Assembly: GCA_002105175.1 (NCBI GenBank)
Contig: MCGE01000065.1
Coordinates: 1 to 52,770 of the forward strand
Direction: 5' to 3'
Origin: Absidia repens
Lineage: Eukaryota > Mucoromycota > Mucoromycetes > Mucorales > Cunninghamellaceae
Length of the DNA stretch: 52,770 bases
Shown: positions 46,236 through 52,770 of the stretch, in pieces
Layout: each line of letters opens with the position of its first letter
Position numbering within the stretch: the first letter of the stretch is position 1
Made by a program: the position numbers and the translations under genes
Notes under the pieces: model-generated
What the model was told of the DNA's origin: nothing
What the model saw: only the letters and a program-made list of their open reading frames with translations
Database searches by the model: none

Positions 46236-47413
46236 GGGAATTGCTCCATTTCAGAGGATCTTCAGAGGCTTCAGAGGATTTTCAGAGGATTTTCAGAGGG
46301 TTTTCAGAGGAATTTCAGAGGATTTTTCAGAGACCGTCCCGTACCACCTTTATTGTATCGCCGATAACTACCAGTTTAAACAAGTTTTGTGACATTAGCG
46401 ATGTAAAAAATTGGCATTGTTTATTCAATAGAGTAAAGCTTTAAAAAAATAAAAATAAAAAATCATGATTATCATTTTCGTTTTGGAATGAAATTTGTTT
46501 GGCATATATTTCCTCATGACGGACTTTTTGGTAATAGTGCTTGATGACCGTTTTTGTCTTAGTGGTTGTTAGTGGTGGTGTTGCCTTTTGATAAAGATGG
46601 GTTACTAGTAAAGGTGTAGGTGGTGATGGTGCTAAATTTGATACTGAAGGAGGAGACGGTGGAACTGATGGCAAAGTTTATGTTTCAATTGGTGATTCCA
46701 ATGTAGACAGTGGTGGCTATAATGGTTTTTTAGACAGATCCTTCAATAGACGTTTTGATTGTCCTGATAATTGGTATTGTTCAGGTGAGTCAATCTGCTG
46801 AAAAAAAGGAAGCATATATGCTGTTTGTCATTTTCCCATCCAAACTGAAGAATTACAAGTAGACCATCCTTTTGTGCCTATCATCTACTTTGTAAATTTG
46901 TCGCCAATTTACATGACCGTGTAAAAATGCCAACTAGTAGGTTCCATAGCTATGATCCGACCAAGAATCATGTAATCTTGTTCTATGAAACTGTCCTTAA
47001 TTATAATTTTTAGAAAATAATTGCGTTGATCATTGTTGTCGTTGGCGTTCATATTATCGGATACAGTCAGAAGTAGTGTTTCATTGCAGTACGTCTATTC
47101 GGTAAAATAAATCTTCAATGAGAGGGTCAATGCTTTACATCCTCGGACATACTCCTTGATAATGATAGATTTCTTCAATAAGAGATGACTACTCATAACA
47201 AATAGAAACAATAGCGCTCCAAATAATATGGTAAAAAGAGGTAAAGAAGTAAGTGTCAATTTCTTTGTTATTGCCAATGTCACAAAGCTTGTTTAAACTG
47301 GTAGTTATCGGCGATACAATAAAGGTGGTACGGGCGGTCTCTGAAAATTCCTCTGAAATTCCTCTGAAAACCCTCTGAAGCCTCTGAAAACCCTCTGAAA
47401 TGGAGCAATTCCC
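46236..47413. mobile_element. DNA transposon-like element with ~150-base terminal inverted repeats
   Basis: The ends GGGAATTGCTCCATTTCAGAGG (46236) and its inverse (to 47413) continue inward as arrays of TTTTCAGAGGA units. Then a near-identical stretch follows (ACCACCTTTATTGTATCGCC, then CAGTTTAAACAAG) to about 46402 and from about 47268. The interior has a glycine-rich frame (GGDGAKFDTEGGDGGTDGKV, then FDCPDNWYCSG before GTGAGT), but no transposase was recognised. No clear target duplication was found. A separate single end of the same type lies at 49256-49300. It abuts the end of copy B. Confidence 0.7.
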
Positions 47414-47419
47414 AAAAAT

Positions 47420-48300
47420 AATTCTGGAGTAACTTATATTCAGGTAACATGTCAAAAAAAGTGGTAGTCTTGTAGCACGAAAGCCCAATGCGGTGCTACA
47501 AGTTTGTTTCAAGAGGAAAACTTTATCTTCTTACGATTGCAGTTTTAATAGTAATGGAGGGTTTACAGTAAATGAATGACGGCTTAATAGAGCAACGAGA
47601 TGGTGGCGGAGGAATGGCTCAGTTAGTATGTCATACTGCCTTAGTAACCTTTTTGATTCCTGTTTTTTTTTGTTTTTTGCTTTTTCTTCTGTAAGATTTT
47701 GACAACCGCTACCATCCATTCCGTTTAAAATGAGAGGATTGTACTACATGAAGATACAGTGGCTCAGTGATAGTCATTAAAATTCAAGGAGAATGCTTTC
47801 TGTCAAGCATTTTTTTAAGTTTTCAGTGCTCTGCTCGAGTCAACAATTCTTCGTTTGAACATATGTCCATTTTATTGACTAAAAAAGGTTGACACCCTCG
47901 AATGTGGTTTGGGTAACGTGAGAGCATTTAAAATTGCGCATTGATATGGTGCGGTTCAGTGGGGATATAAAGTAAACCATAACCATTACAATATTTTTAT
48001 GTTAAGATATTCAATTTTAAATCTTTCTGACACATGCAAGTAATTATATGTCAGAAAACAATGCAATCTCCCCCTTTATAGCGGCCGTGGTCACAGACAC
48101 AGCACGTTCTATATTCTATTAACATAACTAACTGGTCGAACAGGAACAGGGTTATATTTAATGGTAACTGTTTTAAGGCTACCCACCATTTCAGGGGACA
48201 CAGGGTGGGAGAAAGTGCATTAGACAACTGGTAGTGTTTGGTGACATAACTCATGAAACAGCTACAATAGGGCTATTGTTTGATATTAAACAAGGTACTA
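47420..48300. other. Spacer with two unassigned minus-strand frames
   Basis: Open minus-strand frames at 47531-47719 (NLTEEKAKNKKKQESKRLLR) and 48051-48254 (ALSPTLCPLKWWVALKQLPL, then CCVCDHGRYKGG) have protein-like composition, but no start or splice evidence and no recognised family. They may be exons of one decayed gene. Confidence 0.35.
47469..47502. repeat. Perfect 10-base-pair hairpin
   Basis: CTTGTAGCAC and GTGCTACAAG are perfect inverses separated by 14 bases. No tRNA fold or T-run makes it a known RNA gene or terminator. Confidence 0.5.
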
Positions 48301-48960
48301 GAATGTTTAGTTAAAATGACGTATTTTATTAAAACATATTGGTAGATACTAAAACTAAACACAACGGGGGATTTTCATTGTAACAAGAGATTAGAGAGTC
48401 TATTGGATCGGAAGAGATTTATGTGTGAGTTGAGGAATGGGCAACACTAGGCTAAAGTGAACAATAAAAAAACGAGATCTAATATACTCTATTATACATG
48501 AGGAGAGATTGTAAATTGGAAACCTTTGTAGAAACAGAATAACAACTAAAGCTAATCTAACGGGGTGATGGTAAAAAGGGATCTATTACAAAAGTCATGA
48601 AAGTGACAATTCAGACATTTTTTCTTTGAAGCAAGTAAAAAGACCCATATTTTATTCGGATTTAGATACACAAACTATGGACAATTTAAGACTAAGACTA
48701 AGACTGAGCTAATGAAGTCATCTAATGATTGCTTTCAGATCCTAGATCCAAAATGAAAGGGGTTCCCCATGCATGTTGTCATCCCTGAGCTGAAACCCCT
48801 CTAAACTAGTCCTAACCCTAATCTAAGTCCATCATGATCTCAAAGAAATTGAATGATGAAGAAAAAAAAGAAAAAGAAAACAAAGAGCGAAAAAAATTAA
48901 AAATGTGACAAAATTAAAAAAAAAACTTCACGTGGGAGGGGTTTCATTCTGTGTTCCTGT
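48300..48960 (-). repeat. R1 dispersed repeat, longest copy
   Basis: From head to tail on the minus strand: CACGTGAAG (48925), CGCTCTTTG, GGACTAGTTTAGAGGGGTTT (48812), ATGCATGGGGAACCCCTTTC (48760), TTAGTCTTAGTCTTA (48690), CCATAGTTTGTGTATCTAAA, GAATAAAATATGGGTC (48650) and a long tail with a final TTTTAATAAAATACG near 48320. This copy is the best guide to the full unit of about 650 bases. Confidence 0.78.
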
Positions 48961-49255
48961 GTGTCTGAATCGGGATAGCTAGTTTTTTTTTTTTTGAGGT
49001 ATAAATATGACAAAGAAAATTCTCTCTCCCCTCCATTTTTTTTTTTTTTTTTGCAAGAATCAACACCATTCAATATCATCAACATTGTAGTTCTTTTCCC
49101 ATGATAAGGCTCAACCACGATTCAATATTAGCCATGAGGAGACTCCTCATTTTTACAGCAGCCAACACTACTATATACAACAGTGACGTGTATGATACGT
49201 GTGTACATATTTATAGCAGCTAACAACATTTCATGGAGGCAGCTTCGTGCCCTCC
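48960..49255. other. Spacer with no supported gene
   Basis: It has T-runs, a short AATCAACACCATTCAATATC stretch and a GATACGTGTGTACATAT tract. Nothing could be assigned. Confidence 0.4.
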
Positions 49256-49300
49256 TCTTCTGAAAATCCTCTGAAAATCCTCTGAAATGGAGCAATTCCC
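49256..49300. mobile_element. Single end of the TCAGAGGA-type transposon
   Basis: CTTCTGAAAATCC repeated and then TCTGAAATGGAGCAATTCCC is the same as the right terminal sequence of the element at 46236-47413. No partner end lies nearby. It abuts the gene relic that follows. Confidence 0.65.
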
Positions 49301-49309
49301 CCCTTTTTT

Positions 49310-50575
49310 TTTTCCTGTACGTCCAACATCATCAACCAGGAAGAAAAGACAGCAACCAGCATATCTATCAGTAAACGCCGACCAGATAGATGCCTGTATT
49401 GATTATTTACAAGGGGTATATTTCCACAAAACCTATGAATTTGGTGAGGTGAAATGTCTCCATGGAAAACGACAATTAATCAACGAAATCCTTCAAGGGA
49501 CAGCAGAAAATAGAAGGTATATTAGCACAGTGTCGAAAAAATTGGCAAACACCGACGAATGGGAGTCGCCGGTGCCACTCTTGTAGGGGAGGGGCATGTC
49601 AACGCCGGTCTGGAATTGGCCAAATGATTTGGTTTAGGTGAACTGATGGCTTGGGCTACAAGAGTGTGAATATGCCGCAGTACTTCCATCATCGTCGACC
49701 TCAACTTCTCCGCTCTCATCAACTACCATTATACTCCGAGCAATCATGGCGTATCGAAGAATCTTATTCGGCTTGGTGTCTTTTCCAAGAATGCAATTGA
49801 CCATGACAAATTGAAAGGTGTGCTATCATTCCAAGCGATTGGTAAGTATGAATCTAGACGTTACTTCTGAGGTATTTATTCCCTTAATTTTTTTTGTTTT
49901 TGTTATATATTTTTAGGTAACCATGTTACATTCTATATCATGAAGCTGGTGTCCGATGGTCTTTATGTCATGTTGGAAATTGCTCACATTCAAGTACCCG
50001 GCTTGCTATATGAACTAGTATCGTATTTATCACAACTTGGGCGATCTTCTCAACGTGATCCAGGCCTTTTACGACGAATGTGGTGATGCTAACACAAGTG
50101 AAGAAAGGGCTATGGTTGAAATTCGACAAAGACCGACGATAATGACACCTGAAGTCATTCGTGTGGTGGAACCAATTCGAAGCAACAAACGACCATGCAA
50201 CACGGCTTATTATTATTGATTAGTTTATCCCCTCCGCTTCTTGTTATCCCCTCTTATCATATATCTCTGCTTTATATCTTCTTAATAAATCATATTCATC
50301 TTTTTATTTTTATTTTTATTTTTATTATTTTGAATGGTGTGTTATCAACATGGGATTCGGATAATTCGGGAATGGGAAAATCAAAAAATAGGGGACCAAT
50401 GCCTGGTGTTGTCCTGGATTACGGAATCTAGGCCAAAAACTCAATGCATGAAGCGGAGCTGAAGTTGCCCAAAACCATGAAGGATATGATGGCCGTATTA
50501 TGTAGTGAATGTGATTGGGATGCCACCGTTATGAGGGAAATTGAAGCAATAGGATTTTGTCATAGTGGTAAGTTT
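49310..50575 (+). pseudogene. Decayed member of a multicopy fungal family, truncated at the 5' end
   Basis: Frames in order: RPTSSTRKKRQQPAYLSVNA and FGEVKCLHGKRQLINEILQG to 49586; after a frame change, VDLNFSALINYHYTPSNHGV and KLKGVLSFQAIG to a donor near 49840; acceptor TTTTTAG (49917); then FYIMKLVSDGLYVMLEIAHI and LLYELVSYLSQLG. A frame change near 50035 leads to GDLLNVIQAFYDECGDANTS, ending RPCNTAYYY at 50219. A further piece at 50347-50572 (MPGVVLDYGI stop, HEAELKLPKTMKDMMAVLCS, REIEAIGFCHSG before GTAAGT) is similar in style and may be another exon. The style is that of repeated Mucorales proteins of unknown function; the E-V-K in FGEVKC is reminiscent of nuclease motifs but unproved. 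Confidence 0.5.
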
Positions 50576-50821
50576 GTGAAAATTTCTGGAAACAAATCAT
50601 GGAAGTTACTCTGAAGTCTTTTTTTTTTTTTTTTTTTTTGAAATAAACGCTGGAGTTCTCTAAAATCAAAGATTTGAACTACTAATAGTTTTTGTTTATG
50701 TGTGGACGTTGTTGGGCGGGATTAGGTAGAGCATTTTATGTGGTGATGTGATGATGTGATGAGTTTAGGCGCAGTGACGATATTTAGGTGGACCATTAAA
50801 GTTCTGTCACAAATTATTGTA

Positions 50822-51163
50822 GTAGGTGGTAGGATACCCGACGACTGATTTGGCGACAAATCAAAACCAAAAGTGCGACAAGTTCATATAAATCCCCAGG
50901 GGTTTTTTTTTTCACTTTTTTTCACTTTTTTTCAAACAAAATATACAGCACATACAGTACTGCTGTCAGTATGGGAAACACCAAGGTCAGTTTTACTTGT
51001 GGCACATTTTGTAATCGGTGTCGCACTTGAAAGAAACAGATGTCGGATTTCCGAAAAGCAATCGCCGGGATTTTTTGATCAACTTAACGCGCTTTTGGTA
51101 TTTGACTTGTCACCAAATCAGTCGTTGGGGTATCGTACCCCCTAACGCCTACCGCCTACCACC
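50822..51163. mobile_element. MITE-like element of about 340 bases
   Basis: The left end GTAGGTGGTAGGATACCCGA then CGACTGATTTGGCGACAAAT pairs with the right end (51083-51163) ATTTGACTTGTCACCAAATC, AGTCGTTGGGGTATC and CCTACCACCTAC. Stems are about 50 bases and imperfect. There is no coding frame. The right end grades into CCTATCACCTATCAC repeats. Confidence 0.7.
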
Positions 51164-51222
51164 TACCAACTATCACCTATCACCTATCACCTATCACCTA
51201 CTACATACTACATACTACATAA
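51150..51222. repeat. Simple repeats CTATCAC and CTACATA
   Basis: Four CTATCAC units followed by three ACTACAT units directly after the MITE-like element. Confidence 0.8.
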
Positions 51223-51339
51223 TGAAAAAAAAGACAATGTATAAAGACAAAGGTACAAAAAAGGGTTTATTGGGTATAAACATAAAAATATCATCTACAA
51301 AAAAAGATAAACATAAACTATACTAAGTAAGATTTCCAT

Positions 51340-51573
51340 GAAGGCAATCATCAAAGAGGTATATGGAATGGTGAATATATCCATGAAAGCCCTTGTGAGT
51401 CACCATATTTCACGCTCCCAACAACCCTGTAGATAACGTGCCAGAGTCCAGCAATGCTTCTTTCTTGATCTAGTATTTTACCTTGGACCAGAGTTGTTCG
51501 GTTGGATTGAGTTCCGGAGAGAAGGGGTGAGATGAACGAAGTAGTTGGTATCCATTTGCGTCGTTGTACGTCC
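51340..51573 (-). pseudogene. Tc1/mariner-IS630 type (DDE_3) transposase fragment
   Basis: After an acceptor TTCTGTTAG (about 51574), the minus strand reads TYNDANGYQLLRSSHPFSPE then LNPTEQLWSKVKY and a stop, with later pieces in frame. SPELNPTEQLW is the signature of the last catalytic block of this superfamily, where the E after NPT is the third acidic residue. Two in-frame stops follow. Only the C-terminal part exists here; the first two catalytic residues were not found. Confidence 0.7.
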
Positions 51574-51639
51574 TAACAGAAAGCGAAAAGAAGTGATAAT
51601 GAGTACAAACTACCATGTTATACACTATTATTTAGACTT

Positions 51640-51835
51640 GCGTTGATAACACGGCAAAAAATGGGCGTCGATAGGCCAGAAAGAGGACCATGTGTTCGTA
51701 GTTGGGTTTCTTAAGTGGCCAAAGACCGACGGTATCCTAGGGACATTTGTCGACCTTCATCCAAGTTCTGGCTTCCAAAAGGTGCTCCCCATAGATAAAC
51801 GTGTGGACAAAACGCAGCTTATCTATATGAAAAAA
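51640..51835 (-). pseudogene. Fragment like the E-x-K family N-terminal exon
   Basis: The minus strand reads LWGAPFGSQNLDEGRQMSLG then YRRSLAT and a stop, close to YLLGRLNLDEGRQTYAAYRR of the relic at 17482-18515. At DNA level, GTCGACCTTCATCCAAGTTC is shared. A T-run with a TATAG acceptor bounds it near 51825. It continues toward the transposase fragment, so a chimera or nested insertion is likely. Confidence 0.45.
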
Positions 51836-51924
51836 AAAAAAAAATCAAGTGTAATATCATAACATACCCCGCATCCTATACTTTTTTTCAATATGCTTAC
51901 CTGAAGATCTAAGAGTTGGGAAGT

Positions 51925-52419
51925 AGCCTATTTCATTCGCATCCACAAGGCAGCAGCATCAGGAAGATAGTGTGCATCACCACATCACCAACCTACTACA
52001 TACTGGAGCAGAAGTGAGTAGCCAAGGAAAGCTACTTGCGTCCGAAATAAGCTGAGGACAGCAGGAAAAGGGTAATGCCTTGTATCAGTTTCTTGGAACT
52101 AATATCCCTTCAGCATACGTTCCGGTCTTTCGCCTTCTTTTTCGGTAGAGTCCCCACGTAATGCACTTCCAACCTACGATTGATTGATAGCCTATTTCAT
52201 TCGCATCCACAAGGCAGTAGCATCAGGAAGATGGTGTGCATCACCACATCACCAACCTACTACATACTGGAGCAGAAGTGAGTAGCCAAGGAAAGCTACT
52301 TTGCGTCCGAAATAAGCTGAGGACAGCAGGAAAAGGGTAATGCCTTGTATCAGTTTCTTTGTACTAATATCCTTCAGCATACGTTCCGCTCTTTCGCCTT
52401 CTTTTTCGGTAGAGTCCCC
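51925..52419. repeat. Direct tandem repeat of 231 bases, spaced by 33
   Basis: 51925-52155 and 52189-52419 are almost identical (AGCCTATTTCATTCGCATCC to TTCGGTAGAGTCCCC). On the minus strand each encodes STEKEGER(A/P)ERMLK and then AFLGYSLLLQYVVGW-type sequence, so the unit is a gene fragment. The second copy keeps the frame longer (52249-52440). Confidence 0.85.
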
Positions 52420-52429
52420 GCACACGCTG

Positions 52430-52770
52430 TGCATCAACACCGGTTTTTTTATTTGTTAATATAACAGTTTTTTTTTTTTTATTTGATGATGTTAAAAAAA
52501 AACCATAAATTGTGTGGCGTACCTAACACAATTGTCGATGCTTCCGCTTCGACTCCAGATGTGGTATAGGCCTATCAGAGCCACGCTTTTATTCGTAGTT
52601 TTAATAATGTTTTTGTAATATAAGTGATTTTTTCTAACACCATCCCTAATCCTCATACCTTTCAAAGCTACGCATTCGTGGTTAATAAAAATTTTTATCT
52701 ACTAAATTAAACCATATGAACCATGCCGAATTCTTCAACCAACTCTCCCCCGCAGAGTTGCAAAACCTGG
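52430..52770. other. Window end, nothing recognised
   Basis: T- and A-runs with no supported gene, RNA or element. The last bases may begin another coding region (FFNQLSPAELQNL on the plus strand near 52730), too short to judge. Confidence 0.35.

Noticed and set aside
47469..47502. tRNA or transcription terminator
   Set aside because: There is a single stem only, no cloverleaf, no T-loop sequence and no T-run after the stem.

Overview
The window looks like an AT-rich accessory region of a filamentous fungus, most probably an early-diverging Mucoromycota/Mucorales species. The basis is small GT-AG introns ending in T-rich tracts, TATA boxes such as TATATAAA before small secreted-protein genes, very many long A/T homopolymers, a HET-domain protein of the style seen in Mucorales, an F-box/leucine-rich-repeat protein, and many decayed members of fungal multicopy gene families. 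No bacterial, viral or organellar gene cluster, rRNA or convincing tRNA was found. Species assignment is inference.

Layout. (1) 1-4.86 kb and 11.7-16.95 kb are the two arms of a large inverted repeat. Each arm carries broken, multi-exon copies of an unrecognised gene that starts MIVDN, a second shorter gene start with the same leader, and copies of a dispersed non-coding repeat called R1 here. The arms are not identical. The right arm has lost one internal repeat unit and has a different, well-formed 3' end to the gene. (2) The spacer between the arms, 4.86-11.7 kb, holds an 8-cysteine secreted peptide gene (6283-6504, -) and an intronless F-box/LRR gene (8619-9923, -). (3) 16.95-19.7 kb holds a short inverted-repeat element and two head-to-head decayed copies of a family with an E-x-K motif. 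(4) 19.68-30.43 kb (copy A) and 35.83-46.24 kb (copy B) are a direct segmental duplication of about 10.5 kb. Each copy has a small secreted cysteine-rich protein gene (-), about 4-5 kb of non-coding DNA, an R1 copy, a HET-domain gene (+) and another R1 copy. (5) The 5.4 kb between A and B contains a third, intact secreted cysteine-rich paralogue (31890-32258, +), several gene relics and a very long CAGCAA tract. (6) 46.2-52.77 kb is a repeat-rich tail: a DNA transposon with terminal inverted repeats, R1, a decayed gene, a MITE-like element, a transposase relic and a tandem repeat.

How the parts fit together. The strongest biological theme is the pairing of a HET-domain gene with a small secreted 8-cysteine protein in one duplicated block. 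The two copies have decayed reciprocally. In copy A the secreted-protein gene has a frameshift in its signal peptide, while the HET gene is open apart from an altered splice acceptor. In copy B the secreted-protein gene is intact, while the HET gene has a one-base frameshift that leaves only its HET-domain half. A 3'-truncated poly(A)-tailed retroposon inserted only in copy B, after the duplication. HET domains in other fungi mediate non-self recognition and cell death; a link to the secreted protein here is inference. Coordinates of repeats were judged by eye and are good to roughly 10-50 bases.
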